This document shows, one piece after another, positions 47,000 through 58,000 of a stretch of 64,000 nucleotides of DNA. Position numbers and translations under genes: made by a program. The stretch is from Micropterix aruncella. Taxonomy: Eukaryota; Arthropoda; Insecta; Lepidoptera; Micropterigidae. The notes below the pieces were generated by a model that was not told the DNA's origin, did no database searches, and saw nothing but the letters and a program-made list of their open reading frames with translations. Position 1 is the first letter of the stretch, and every line of letters begins with the position of its first letter. The stretch spans positions 9,583,330 through 9,647,329 of the forward strand of contig OX155976.1 of assembly GCA_944548615.1 (NCBI GenBank), written 5' to 3'.

Positions 47000-47948
47000 T
47001 AGAGAATAAAATATACTTATCCTATGCCTAATAACAATTCATATAATCATAAAAACAATTATATATAAAAGTTTTAAACATAGTAAAAAAAATAACTAGA
47101 TCAAATAGCCTAACTTTATTGTTTCAGTAGTCGTTACAGTATAATTTTATTTACAGTATATAAGCTACAAAATAGGTTTTTAAATTATTGCCTAATTTCT
47201 TTCGCTGGTAGCTATACATTTTCTTGAGGAGTTCCGATGTAAAAACGGAAAGAACGGACGAGTTAATCTCGTAATTTATTTTGGGTAGTTATAACATTAT
47301 AGTTGTATTCTTTTCAAGGCACGGGTAAATGATAACAAATTTCAAATTACAAATATTTTTTTCTTTTTCAAACTTATAATAATTTTATTTTACATTAGTT
47401 GAAACCTAACTAGGCTGCCGCCTATTCTAAGCCAGAATATTTTATTTAATTGTTATCAGTTTGAGAATTCTTTTAAATATTACCGAACTTAAATGTAATA
47501 AAATTACAATAATTAAATATAAGCGATGAAATAACATAATATAATTAAGTAATAAAGTAAGTAATTAATAAAGGTAAGTAGTAAGTAAATTAAGTAAGTA
47601 TTTAAGTAATGTAATTATAATACCTAATAAGGCATTAATTCAGTAAGGTAATTTTTTACGGTAATATGATTATAAGCAAGTCAATAAGGTAGTACAATAA
47701 AATAAAATTCGAAACAAATTGAAACAACATAAAAAATTTCCAAAAAACTGTCAATACTAGGCAAGTAATTTATAATACAATAATTTTTTAAAAATCACCA
47801 ATAAAAGTCAAAATACAGTTTTAAAAATACATATATTTTCAAAATCCTCATGAATAGTCCGAATGTCAATAAAATAATATTAATGGGAAGAATATTAATA
47901 TTATAATACTCAGTCTTAGTCTTACAAAAAATTAGTATGTCTCACATG
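47000..47948. other. AT-rich DNA, LINE-tail fragment at 47380-47440
   Basis: 47385-47440 (TTTTATTTTACATTAG, CCTAACTAGGCTGCC) resembles the minus-strand LINE tail at 12060-12150. 47560-47650 has GTAAGTAA-type low complexity. No gene. Confidence 0.45.
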
Positions 47949-48205
47949 ATAACAGGTTTATTATTGGGGTAAGAAGTATTCGGATATTGAGAAACCTGTT
48001 CCCCAACCAACCTGCTCCTATTCGAGCGCCCCCCACTAGTTTTGCAATTGATCCCTGAAGTTGATTCGACCCTTAAGAAAAGGTAAGTCGACTATCGCTA
48101 CATGGATTTTGACTAAATCTGGTTTGATGCGTGGGAAATGCTTGACCAATTCTCACGATTTTCATATGAAAACTGGTTCAATCGCTTAAAAGGGTAGACG
48201 AATTA
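47949..48205 (-). repeat. Interspersed repeat R3, copy 3
   Basis: GATAACAGGTTTATTATTGG to GAAAACTGGTTCAATCG; closest to the 43268 copy. Confidence 0.75.
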
Positions 48206-48239
48206 CTAGGGAGTGCTTATTGTTAAATTTACCAGTAGG

Positions 48240-48539
48240 TTCGTGCACTGTGCTAAATACAACATCTTGATAAGTACTGAAATGTGTATCTGCTGAAAAA
48301 TAGTGAAAAGTGCAATAATAAATGATTACCCATATACAAACTGTGCCCGCGTCTCCGCTCGCATCAACGCTTCAGTGATATATGGTATCGTGTTGTGTCC
48401 GTTTTTCATTCATCATTGAAAAGTGAATTCGTATCTGATACATCTAGTGTGAAGTCGGAAACCGAAAGTAAATGTCGAAGGTATGCCCAGTGCTGAATTT
48501 GGATAATATTGTATAGTGTAATCATGAACGAATTAAATT
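48240..48539 (+). other. Possible 5' UTR and first coding exon
   Basis: A non-repetitive stretch of insect-5'UTR-like sequence (GTGAAAAGTGCAATAATAAA and similar). It ends in ATCATGAACGAATTAAATT, then GTAAGTAATT. The ATG is at 48524 and a consensus donor GTAAGT at 48540. If real it encodes only MNELN plus one base before splicing. Upstream ATGs exist in the stretch, so it may be chance. No downstream exon was found before 64 kb. Confidence 0.25.
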
Positions 48540-48684
48540 GTAAGTAATTTTAAATGTACCTAATAACTACATCTACAATCAACAATCTGTAAAGTTTTTA
48601 CAATCTGTATTTTTTTGTTTTAATAAATGTATTGGATAGAATTAAATTTATTCGTGAAGGAAAAAGTACAGCGTGGAAATTTAA

Positions 48685-49303
48685 CCCCTCGAGTAGCGGC
48701 ATAATTTCATGGCAGACCGCGGCAATTTCTTGGAATTTCTTGCAATATCGCCGCACTCGACAAAAAGTACTATAACTATGTAAATACTGTAACAATCATA
48801 AAAATAATAACTGTGCAATGATTGCATTGAAATTTAGTATATAGAGTATTGATATCTTATTTTGTAAAACAATTATATAATTATGAATAAATATGAGAAA
48901 TTCGAAAAAGTGAAAAAAACTCGGCATTTCTAACTTGTACTTGTCTTACGGAAAAATACGGAAATCTATTTAGAAATTGTAAATGCTATCGTGATATTTA
49001 TTACATTCTCTATCAAAGGTAATATTTTGTTTTGCTTATTTACGTACAAAAATATTTATATATTAGCTCAAAAAACCAATAAAATTTTTGATGATTTCTC
49101 GAAAAAAAAAATCATGATGTTTGACAATGGAATTTTACCAGATATATCCGCGAAATGACGCGCGAAATTACTCTAGCGGCCGTCTATGTGTCTATGGTAA
49201 TAATATTACTGTGCGCTCCGGGAGCAAGCCGCCAATATTAGTCGTTACGTAGTCAACGGTGTTCTGATGTGCAACCAAATTTGGTCGTTACGGAGCCGAA
49301 GGT
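48685..49303 (-). mobile_element. piggyBac-like MITE M1, copy 6 with TTAA on both sides
   Basis: TTAA at 48681-48684 and 49304-49307. Left CCCCTCGAGTAGCGGC, right GTTACGGAGCCGAAGG. The best-preserved copy and the key evidence for TTAA targeting. Confidence 0.88.
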
Positions 49304-49307
49304 TTAA

Positions 49308-50110
49308 TTAAAATACAATAATGAACAATATATAATTAGAGGTACGGAATTTTCACAAAAAAACAACTTTCGATAAAATTCGCATATAAAACAACTTTTT
49401 CATGGACCTTAAATTCATATTTAATATGTATTAAAAGCTATCATTGTTGTACTTCCAATGTTTGACCATTTAAAATCGTTCTGTCCGTAACGGCGACATT
49501 TTATTTAACAAAGAATTGTTCTGCTTCTACGTTGCTCAACTAACAGCGCAGAAGTAACTAGCTCTGTAACGCTGCTTCAGCAAAGGTTGAAAAGCAGCAT
49601 TTAGTACCCCAGAATATGTTCTTGAAATGTACATCTTTATTCCTGTTTACTGATTGAAGCATTAGGCGATGAAAGTAGTATACCCATCAATCAGTTTATT
49701 TTGAGAAAGTTCTCTGAAAACATGATTCTTTGAGAAGTTTTCGAGTAATGCAGTTTGTTTATTGCAGCCACAGATGGGCAAAAAACTGACCAATATGAAA
49801 GTAGGCTTTATTAGTTATATTTAATCTTATATGCAGAGAAAATTTAGTGAAACATTTCACAGGTGCGTATATTTGCATTTTTTCAAATTTCAAGAAATTT
49901 TGCATAAATTCGCATCTACATATTTTGTAAAAACGAAAATTTCGAAACTCTAGACATAATTAAGACATTAAAATACACGACTGCCCTTACAAAAAGGTAA
50001 TTAAAAGAAGTAAACACATTAGGGACTTTTAAAATATATTTTAAATACAAAACGGTCCCCTAAATGAAGTAAAATATTATACCAACAAAAAAATACATTA
50101 TATAGGTATA
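49308..50110. other. AT-rich DNA with an R4 end
   Basis: 49975-50000 (TACACGACTGCCCTTACAAA) is an R4 right end on the minus strand. Nothing else recognised. Confidence 0.5.
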
Positions 50111-50853
50111 TCTATACAAATATTATAAAGAGGTAAAGTTTGTGACGTTGTAGGAAGTAATCTCTGGATCTACTGAACCGATTTTGAAAATTCTTTAACC
50201 AATAGAAAGCCACCTTATTTGTGAGTGCTATAGGCTATATATTAATCTGATAAATGAAAAGACTTTTCCGTAGTAGTCGGATTTCCAAGGTAAGTCGGAA
50301 AAAACGGTCGAACGAAAACGTTTCTAACTAACGCTGCCTTAACGATGAGAGATATATGATTAAATTCTAGAAAAAAGTTGTAGAGCTTGATAATGCCTAC
50401 ATAAAAGTCAGCGATAGCATATGTCTAACTTTTATATTTAAGTCACAAAAAGTAGTTTTTCAAATTAAAAAAATTATTTAAATCGTTAGGTCATGTTTTT
50501 TGGTCATATTATCAACAATTATGAATTATTATCAAAATAAGTAAATTTATCGTCTTAAGTGTTTAAAGCAAAAGACTTTTCCCTTTTACTGCATACAATT
50601 TAACTTTTACTGCATAAATGGTTAAAGAGATAAGACACTCACAAATAAGACACTCACAAGAAGACACTCACAAATAACGGTAATATAGTCAAATTGGCAT
50701 GCCAATACATACATACATATGCAGTAAAAATATAACCCTTCTTTTGGCAGTCAGGAAATAAATCATAGCACTCAGTACTAATCAAACCACACTCATAATT
50801 TCATCACAAGTAAAATGTTTTGCCGCCCAACGAAGTGGGCACGGGTCAGCTAG
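50111..50853 (+). mobile_element. Non-autonomous Helitron H5
   Basis: A|TCTATACAAATATTATAAAG start; GCCCAACGAAGTGGGC hairpin; GGGTCAGCTAG|T end. Same family as H1-H4, opposite orientation. Confidence 0.85.
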
Positions 50854-51087
50854 TATTATATATTATATTACGTATATTAATTTACATTAAATATATATTA
50901 AAATATGTATGTATATTACGTAGTTATATGGGAATCTCTTTCCTCCTTTGGATCAATGTCGCATTGACTTTCACCTATAGATATATCTATATTTTCGGAA
51001 TGTTCTCAATCCAACAATATTTTCTTCCTATTTTTAATTTATTTGATATTTGGAATTTCGGTACCAGTAATTTAAAAGTGTATGTAC
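50854..51087. other. Unassigned AT-rich DNA
   Basis: Nothing recognised. Confidence 0.5.
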
Positions 51088-51965
51088 CCTTCTTCTTCTT
51101 CTTCTTAGACCCTGTCCCATTTACTTGGGGTCGGCATTCCTTGTCCTTCTCCTCCACTGAGCACGATCTTGTACTGTGTCAGGCGTCGAGTTGAGCTTCT
51201 CTCAGGTCTTTTTCAACCGTCGTCAACCAGGTAGCGGATGGTATTCCAAGAGCATGTTGCGTCATTGGCAGGTCTAGGGCAAGCTTCAACATGTGATAAT
51301 CTGGGCGTCGCTGGACGTGACCGTACCGCCGTAAGCGTATTTCTTTGTCTTAAAACTTCTCCTAAAGTACTCACTTCGGATTTTGTCTAATAGTGTGACA
51401 CCCGCATGCGCATTTCTGTGTGTACCTATGTAGTTAATTAAGATGTTGTTTGTTAGTCGCTCAACATTCTGATCCATACGAGACAGCAGATCTAATGGCT
51501 GTCTTATACATTTGCTGTCTGTTAGTTGTCTCTACTTCATCCATTCTTTTGTAGATCTATCAGTAACATCGTTGTCAATTTTTCCATCATTGCTTAGTAT
51601 TGAGCCCAAATATTTAAACTGCGCCACCGTCGGTAAAGGTGTCATTCTCAAAGAGATCTTGATGTTATTAGGGGTAGTGTTGTCATAAAAAAATGCACGA
51701 CATGTGTTCTATCTTCTTTCTACTAATCTTAAGGCAATTTGTTTCGAGTGCCTCAATGCAAGACTTGAAATTTTGTTGTATGCCGTCTGCATCGTCCGAG
51801 GCCAAAACAAAATCATCCGCGTAGAGTATGTTCCAAGGTAGTGAATTTTGACAGTATTTTGTGAGGTGGTCCATGGTGGTATTAAATAGTAATGGGCTCA
51901 GCGTCGAGCCTTGATGCACCCCAACTTCAATCTCAAACACCTGGCCTCTACCTGCAGGACTCAGG
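51088..51965 (-). pseudogene. RTE-type LINE, 3' part of reverse transcriptase and tail
   Basis: On the minus strand the RT palm is open at 51940-51683: VGVHQGSTLSPLLF, then the catalytic ILYADDFVLAS, then LETNCLKISRKKIEHM. Further on, in shifted frames, come FKYLGSILSNDG (51600-51640), RYGHV-like, ACPRPANDATCSWN-like and WRRRTRNADPK segments. They end in repeated GAA at 51088-51107. The VGVHQGS, YADD and WRRR..ADP signatures and the short-repeat 3' end fit the RTE clade. Several frameshifts; 5'-truncated near 51965. Confidence 0.8.
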
Positions 51966-52034
51966 ACTTGAGTAGTGACAGTATATGTACCCTATCACAT
52001 TTTTATCAAAAGTTCTGTGATATATATATATCAT
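51966..52034. other. Spacer with a short TA run
   Basis: Joins the RTE relic to the next LINE. Confidence 0.5.
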
Positions 52035-53390
52035 CTGACCTACGCCGATGACACTGTGTTGCTATTCTACGGCGACACATGGACGTCTTCGTTTGACAGG
52101 GCGACTGCGTGACTGAAGCTGGCTAAACGATGGCTTGACAATAATCTTTTGACGCTAAACGAGTACAAGACTAAATATATGACCTTTAGCATCGACAATA
52201 GACATCATCCCAATACTAACCACCATATTACGTTACATAAATGCGACTACATGAACTGTACATGTTTACCACTTGAACGCACGAACACAATAAAATATCT
52301 AGGAATAGTCATTGACCAAAATCTAAAATGGACACAACACATTGAGGCTACGACTAAACGGACTAGAAAGTTGATTTATATATTTAAAAATATAAGAAAC
52401 ATACTCAACATTAACCTACTACGGACTGTTTACTATGCACTGGCGCAGACTCTACTTACATACGGACAAATCGGTTGGGGCGGTATGGCAAGAACAAATC
52501 TTGACCCACTGGTCAAAGCGCAAAAGGCTTTGCTCAGAATCATTAACAAGAAGCCATATCGCTCCCCGTCAGACGACCTATATACAGACTTTAAAGTACT
52601 TGACGTACGCCAACTATACATACGCGCTGTTTTGGTGCGCTATCGAAGGGACCTCATGAAGAACACGGATAAAGACAAACCAGAGCACAAACACAACACT
52701 AGACACAAAGACAAACAGATTCAACCAAAAATGAGGACTGTATACGGACAACGACACTACGCATATCTCGGACCTAAACTCTATAATATATTTAACTCGT
52801 ACGCAGGACAGATCTTAAACATAACCGACAACCAGTTCAAGAGACGGGTGTCTCATTGGCTCTCAAATTATACTAGAGAAGAATGCGAAAGTATGATATA
52901 TTAAAATATTTTATTTCTAACCACAGATTATAGGATATATAGATGTAAATTATGGATATGTATACAGATATACAGATTATAATATGTTATATTTTATTAT
53001 GTTATACTATTATACTATTATATATAAATATGCTACATTATTTTATATGTTATAACATATGATATTATATTATATTGTAATATGTTATATTATATTATTT
53101 ATATTATATTATGCTAAATTATATTACGTATTGTTTTTTTTTAACACAGAAGAAGGACAGCAGGCAAGGCTACAGGCTCAGCAAATAATACCACAGAACT
53201 ATATATCCATCACCCCAACACAGGCGTATACCTAGTGGGGTGATGTAATCCTGACAAGTTAATGCCCTTTCGCGATTTTCTTCATATGTATTCTTTTAAA
53301 ATGTGTTAAAAAAAATGAACACAATCTTTATTATGTAACTATAAAAAATAGGATAAATAAATAAATAAATAAATAAATAAATATGGTATC
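52035..53390 (+). pseudogene. LINE ORF2, 3' half nearly intact, with 3' UTR and tail
   Basis: The frame starts with the catalytic LTYADDTVLLFYG (52035-52073). It has one in-frame TGA at about 52107-52109 and is then open from ATG 52149 to 52904 (251 codons). Visible in order are WLDNNLLTLNEYKTKYM, TNTIKYLGIVIDQNLKW, LIYIFKNIRNILN, AQTLLTYGQIGWGG, LDPLVKAQKALLRIINKKPY, VLDVRQLYIRAVLVRYRRDL, a Lys/His-rich stretch, and YLGPKLYNIF...FKRRVSHWL. The 3' UTR ends in (AATA)n at 53353-53383. A 5'-truncated LINE whose last 251 codons are undamaged, so probably a young insertion. The 56.2-kb relic is the same family. Confidence 0.85.
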
Positions 53391-53864
53391 TTTTTGTGTG
53401 CGTCAAGGAAATCGTACAACGAGAAAATTTACAATACAATATTGAATAACAACGAAACATAACCGAATAGAAGGCCAACATAATAGCTGTTGTAAACAAT
53501 AGTTGAAATATAACAAATAATCTTAATTTCAAATATTAATAACTTTTTGAACGATATTGAAATAAAATTGAGATAAATTTAATGCGGAGATATCCTCCAT
53601 TTGCTTTCAAAACGGTGGCATTTTTAAAATAAAATGAAAAATAAATATACTTAGCGGTCCTAAAAAATGATTTTTTGATTCTGATCGTTTTCGGCATCTT
53701 CAGCTTGTTTTGAGTTAAAAATGTTATAATCTGAAAATTTAACACTTAATAACTCACTTATTAATAATGGTCTTAGAATCCTAAAAGGTCTAAGAATCCT
53801 ATCAAAAAAAGTATGCCTAATAAAATAAAATCATATTTATTATTTTTTAACAGAGTAGTCTGTA
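53391..53864. other. AT-rich DNA
   Basis: No repeat or gene recognised. Confidence 0.5.
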
Positions 53865-54040
53865 TAATATCAGATGACAACCAAGTAAGGGCTGTCTCAA
53901 AAAAGGGGTGTCCGCGAGGAGTGTTGTCACCCCTTCTTTTGGGACATGCGGTTAGATACTCTCATCACGAGACTAAACAATCGAAGTATATACACAATAG
54001 GATATGCCGATGACCTCAGTTTTTCAATACATGCCGTCAA
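53865..54040 (+). pseudogene. Reverse-transcriptase fragment (LINE)
   Basis: DNQVRAVSKKGCPRGVLSPLL in one frame, then after a one-base insertion RLDTLITRLNNRSIYTIGYADDLSFSI in another. The CPQG..LSPLLW and YADD boxes are those of R1/Jockey-group RTs. Only these two boxes are present. Confidence 0.7.
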
Positions 54041-54147
54041 TCGTAAACACCGAATATCTGCCATAGAGTAAGTTGGCTATACAGTACCTACCGTTCGAAT
54101 TAATTAGAACAAAGAGTATATTTTTTAGAAAATAGCTTTATTGGATA

Positions 54148-55200
54148 CTAGCGACCTGCCCCGGCTTCGCACGGGTGCAATTTATTAATGAATAAAATGA
54201 GGAGTGCGCTTAGTAAGGAAATATGTAGTACATTTATTTATAACGTTTATTTATTTATTTATAAGTTTTTAATTATGTCACAAATGAGAAATACGAATAA
54301 TGTCAAAATTGGTTAGTCGTAATTTTATCGTGAAACATACTCGTAGATCGAAATTTGTATACGGCTTATAGATTCAAATTTGGATAATTTTATCTGTCAA
54401 CGTCAAAATGTTATTTTTACTGCCAGTTATTAATGTTTTTATATAGAAATGGTTTTGGTGGTGGGACCAATGGTGTCAGTCTCATTTTAACCACTTCGCA
54501 ATACAAAGTTCGTGGCGGTAGGTACTTCAAGGCATTGTAATATTGGCACAAATGGTCCGATTCTCCAATTTGCACGCATCCATAATCACTGTATTGTATC
54601 GCCAGATCATAATAGAATGCCTCTATGTATGTGTTTTGTCTAAAATTCAATCGTCTTCGCACTGCAACATTACGTATCCGTGCCGCTTCATTCAATTCTT
54701 GGCGATGCTCATCGCTTTCAGTTGCTCCTGTCTCTGTCGTTTTGTCGTCTTGCTCCAGGTCACCTTGCTGATAATGGAGCGTCTGCGCAAGGGCATAACT
54801 GTAAAAAATGTTTGCAAACCCTGGAGAAACATTCACGAATTACACAAATTCAGTTAATTCAGTTGATTTACCTTCAGAATCACGAAAACGATATGAAAAA
54901 ATCGTAAAATTCGGCTGTCAAATGTCAGTTTTCACGCCGTGCGGCCATCTTGATTTTCGAATTTTTCGTATTTTTATTCTTGTCAAACAACGCCATCTAT
55001 GATCAAGCTCGGTACTAAAATAATTTTTGGTTTTTCTCATTTTTCTCACTTTTCCGAGAGATTTTCCAATTTTTTTTATATCCTATAGCAACACCGAAAT
55101 GATTACGAACAAAACAAAAAAAGATTCGTTCAAATCGGGCCAGGCGCTCGTGAGTTATTAGGTAACATACATAAAACCCGACTCATTTTTATTATATAGA
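54148..55200 (-). mobile_element. Helitron H7 carrying a protein fragment
   Basis: The minus strand starts A|TCTATATAATAAAAATGAG, ends CCCGTGCGAAGCCGGGG hairpin then AGGTCGCTAG|T. About 1.05 kb, a different Helitron family from H1-H5. Confidence 0.8.
54417..54836 (-). CDS. Fragment of Helitron Rep-helicase N-terminal region (139 codons)
   Basis: An open frame inside H7 in the element's own orientation. It contains RQELNEAARIRN...VRRRLNFRQN, then YDLAIQYSDYGCVQIGESDH, then LCQYYNALKYLPP, then a KMRLTPLVPPPKPF segment. The order YSD/YAxL - IGxM - CxxCxALKxxxE - CCxxGKVxLPPLxxPP is the start of many animal Helitron proteins. Here some of the zinc-ligand cysteines are missing (CQYY for CxxC). 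It ends soon after this region, so no Rep or helicase catalytic domain is present. The chosen ATG is simply the first in frame. Assignment rests on remembered family motifs, not a search. Confidence 0.5.
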   Translation of the reverse strand: MNVSPGFANIFYSYALAQTLHYQQGDLEQDDKTTETGATESDEHRQELNEAARIRNVAVRRRLNFRQNTYIEAFYYDLAIQYSDYGCVQIGESDHLCQYYNALKYLPPRTLYCEVVKMRLTPLVPPPKPFLYKNINNWQ

Positions 55201-55215
55201 TAAACATACAAAAAC

Positions 55216-55889
55216 ATTTGGTAGTTAATGGGCCCTTGCTGAGTTGGCCACGAAAACCCATTCTGTTCAGGGCTGGTCACACTCACGGCTCAACACCTAT
55301 TCGACGGCCTCCACGCATGAAGTGCGAGCCTGGGTAGGACTCTAATCCTATGGTTAGTTTCCCCTGGGAATCAACCTTTTGGCGCTCCTGGACGGTCTGC
55401 GCACCGTGCGGCGTAAGCCAATCGACTGTGCACTCTGACTAACAGTCGGGGGAGTCTGGAAGCAGTACTGTTTCCTATAGAGCGGGGGTGGTTGCGGACC
55501 TTACGGCGACTGCTCTTGAAACGACCATCGGCTATCCGATCATAGGTGAACAGCCGGGCAAAGGACGCTGTGGTCCGCGATAGATTCGGTAAACACCGTT
55601 TCACCGCTTCGTAAGGGAGAGGACCGCGCAAGCGACCTCGAACTCGTAACCAATCGAGAGACCGGAGTAATCTGGTCACAATTGGAAGTAAGGGCGTGAG
55701 TGTAAGCCCGCCGGGTAACACTCCTGGCTATCTCGCTTTTAAGGCGTTGGGCTCTTACGGGTTTGTGGCGGAGCTAGACGGTGGACTGTTTTGTCCAAGT
55801 CTTCTGCGCTCACTCCAGGGAGATAAAACGACTAATCTTTAAAACTTCCTGAGGTGACGGGCTCGCCCGCTGTAGTCGATAACCCTAGT
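55216..55889 (+). mobile_element. Retroposon RP, full-length copy
   Basis: From GTAGTTAATGGGCCCTTGCT to CGCCCGCTGTAGTCGATAACC, followed by CTAG as in the nested copy at 15970. Target duplication not clear. Confidence 0.85.
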
Positions 55890-55954
55890 AGTACTGGTAT
55901 TTATATATTGTTAGTTTTAATATAGAATGTGTTTTCCTTTTGCATTAATAACAC

Positions 55955-56230
55955 CTTTTACTCTTGTAGGTTGTAGTTAACATTTACCAGGTTCTGAAAG
56001 TTTCCTTTCAGTTCATCATCGTGAAACCAGACTTGTTTTTCACTGTACGATCCATCTTGGAGAGCCGTTTTTTTTTTGCAAATGGCCCAGAGGTTTTCAA
56101 TCAGGGGAGTTTCCGGGCCAAACCAGTACAGTAATTTGGTTCTGTTTGAAAAACTGTTTCACTTTTTTCGAAGAATGGCATGGGGCGAGATCCCGTTGAA
56201 AGGATAGACCTTGTGGAGCTCCCGTATTAT
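55955..56230 (-). pseudogene. Tc1-like transposase C-terminal relic
   Basis: The minus strand reads QRDLAPCHSSKKVKQFF (second catalytic Asp region; family NAPCHTAK) at about 56135-56190. Then come WPGNSP-like, PLIENLWAICKKK (family NPIENLW) and GSYSEKQVWFHDDELKGNF segments. Frameshifts occur between them and the N-terminal half is missing. Motifs identify the Tc1/mariner DDE family. No terminal repeats seen. Confidence 0.75.
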
Positions 56231-56231
56231 A

Positions 56232-56800
56232 TGGTTTGATTGAGTGGGATTTGAGTGGGATAACCAATTAGTACAGCTGTCCTCGAGGTCTAGGAAGCTT
56301 GTTTTCGTATTTAAAGAATTACGCAATGTCCTTTCTAGTAACTCCCTAAAAATGGTTTACATGGCTCTATGTCAGGGTCTATCGGTGCACGGAATAATAG
56401 CGTGGGGAGCATGTGAAAAATCTATCTTGGATCCTCTAGTGAAAGCTCAAAAGCTTTTGTTGAGGGTAATCAATAGAAGGCCCCCACGATATGATTCTAA
56501 CATGCTTTTCCAAGAAAGTAAGTCGTTAGATATACGCCAGCTGTTTGTGAAACAGTTAATCATGTTTTTCCATCGAACTTAGATAAACGACCACGAAGCC
56601 AGCAACACAGAACTACAAGAGCATCTGCAGGCTTGAATGATGCCGTTCCCCGAGTTAATTCATCATTTGCCCAAAGGCAATTAAACTTTATCGCACCCAA
56701 ATAATTCAATCGTCTTGAATCGTCAATAAAAAAATAGCTTCTTGACGATATAGGTCGTTCAAGGACAGAGAATGATCTTCTGCAAATCATCTCTTAGAAA
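56232..56800 (+). pseudogene. LINE ORF2 3' relic (same family as 52.0-53.4 kb)
   Basis: The open frame 56244-56582 includes RKLVFVFKELRNVLSSN, CQGLSVHGIIAWG, LDPLVKAQKLLLRVINRRPP and SLDIRQLFVKQLI. These match the intact copy's LIYIFKNIRNILN, AQTLLTYGQIGWGG, LDPLVKAQKALL and VLDVRQLY. A stop at 56580 is followed by further family sequence (RQLNFIAPK, RSRTENDLLQII) with stops to about 56795. Confidence 0.8.
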
Positions 56801-56839
56801 TAATATACCTGCATAAATGTGATATAAGATAATAAACAA

Positions 56840-56915
56840 ATTGTAACATATATGTGTATGTGTGTATGTATGTATATGTATATGTATATATGTGTATATG
56901 TATATGTGTGTGTAT
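56840..56915. repeat. TATG/TG-rich microsatellite
   Basis: Mixed TATG, TGTA and TG units. Confidence 0.9.
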
Positions 56916-57140
56916 AAGTGTAAGTGTCCTACGTCAGTTACGCTTCTCCACCCAAGTCTGAAAATAAATCTTATGCCCAGATACAGGCTATACTCGGCCT
57001 AGTTGAGCATGCGCTGCGCATGGTCATGTGAATGTGGGTCGTCGTTTAGTTCGCACCATTACTTGGTATGATCATTTCATGAATTTCGCATGTTATGTTA
57101 CAATAAATAAAATAAAAATAAAAAATAAGATGTCAATATA
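56916..57140. other. Unassigned DNA
   Basis: CATGCGC-T-GCGCATG hairpin at about 57008-57022; AAATAAAATAAAAATAAA at 57105-57125. Possibly another LINE 3' end. Confidence 0.4.
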
Positions 57141-57371
57141 TTGGTCCGAATTCATCGTGATGACTATCAGTACTGTTTATATATGTTTATGTCCAATAAA
57201 GCACTTTTCGAAGAAAAATACTCTTTGTTCCAATTAATCCGCACGGTACTGTATACACGAACATCGGGCACGGATTCGTGTAATTATCTGATAGTAGCAA
57301 CGGAGAAAGCACTCGAAATACACGGCCTAATGAATTATCGATCATCGGTTGGAAAGCTCGCTGAGGCGTGA
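57141..57371 (+). other. Exon-like ORF with splice donor
   Basis: The open frame reads ALFEEKYSLFQLIRTVLYTR, then DSCNYLIVATEKALEIHGLM, then RSSVGKLAEA. A consensus donor (GTGAGT, 57369-57374) overlaps the stop. Composition is protein-like; the family is not recognised. It could be an internal exon (true start unknown) or a transposon-encoded piece. Confidence 0.3.
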
Positions 57372-57742
57372 GTCAGTTTGTAAACAGTTTGTGCCTGTGT
57401 GAGTGTCCGTGGGAGTGCGTTGACCAAGTGCCTTGACCTAGGCCAAATGATAATAGGAGTTACGCTGGACGCCACGTCACAGCGCGGCCTCTGCGTCTAT
57501 AGCTACGTAGCGACCCGGCGGCTCGCCAACCGCCCGATCGCCTACGGCCACCGTGTGTTTCAGATATAACTTAAACTCGGACAAGCTCCAATTCACCACG
57601 CTTGCCACCGACGCGACGAACGTCCTGTTTCACATCGATATCAGTTAGAAGGCTAACCATCTATACAGGATCATTGGTAGGTCGTCGAAAAGTTTAAAAG
57701 GGGTAATAGAGGGTCATAATGAACCGAATGTACCACAAAGCA
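57372..57742. other. Unassigned GC-richer DNA
   Basis: 57400-57650 is markedly GC-richer than its surroundings with no open frame of note. Confidence 0.45.
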
Positions 57743-58000
57743 TTACTCTACTGTCCTCGTAAAGCAGTCTAAACTTCGAGTATACCATTGCAATCTTGAA
57801 AATAGGGTTGGATCATCAGCATTTCTTATTCTTGCCACAGTTTCATTGATAAGTGAACGACAGTTTGCTTCTTGATTTCCTTGAGTGTCACTCTGCGCTG
57901 TACTTGACTGAATAAAACGAAGGTTTGGTGAAGTGTCCTTTAATCTTTCCTTTACCCACGCGATCTGGTCAAGTCGCTCTATGTTACACACTGAATTCAA
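57743..58000 (-). other. Protein-like ORF of 85 codons, unrecognised
   Basis: Reads NIERLDQIAWVKERLKDTSP, then STAQSDTQGNQEANCRSLIN, then ETVARIRNADDPTLF and QWYTRSLDCFTR. Balanced charged composition. No start context or splice signals stand out, and the family is unknown to me. Could be a pseudogene fragment of a domesticated or mobile gene. Confidence 0.25.
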
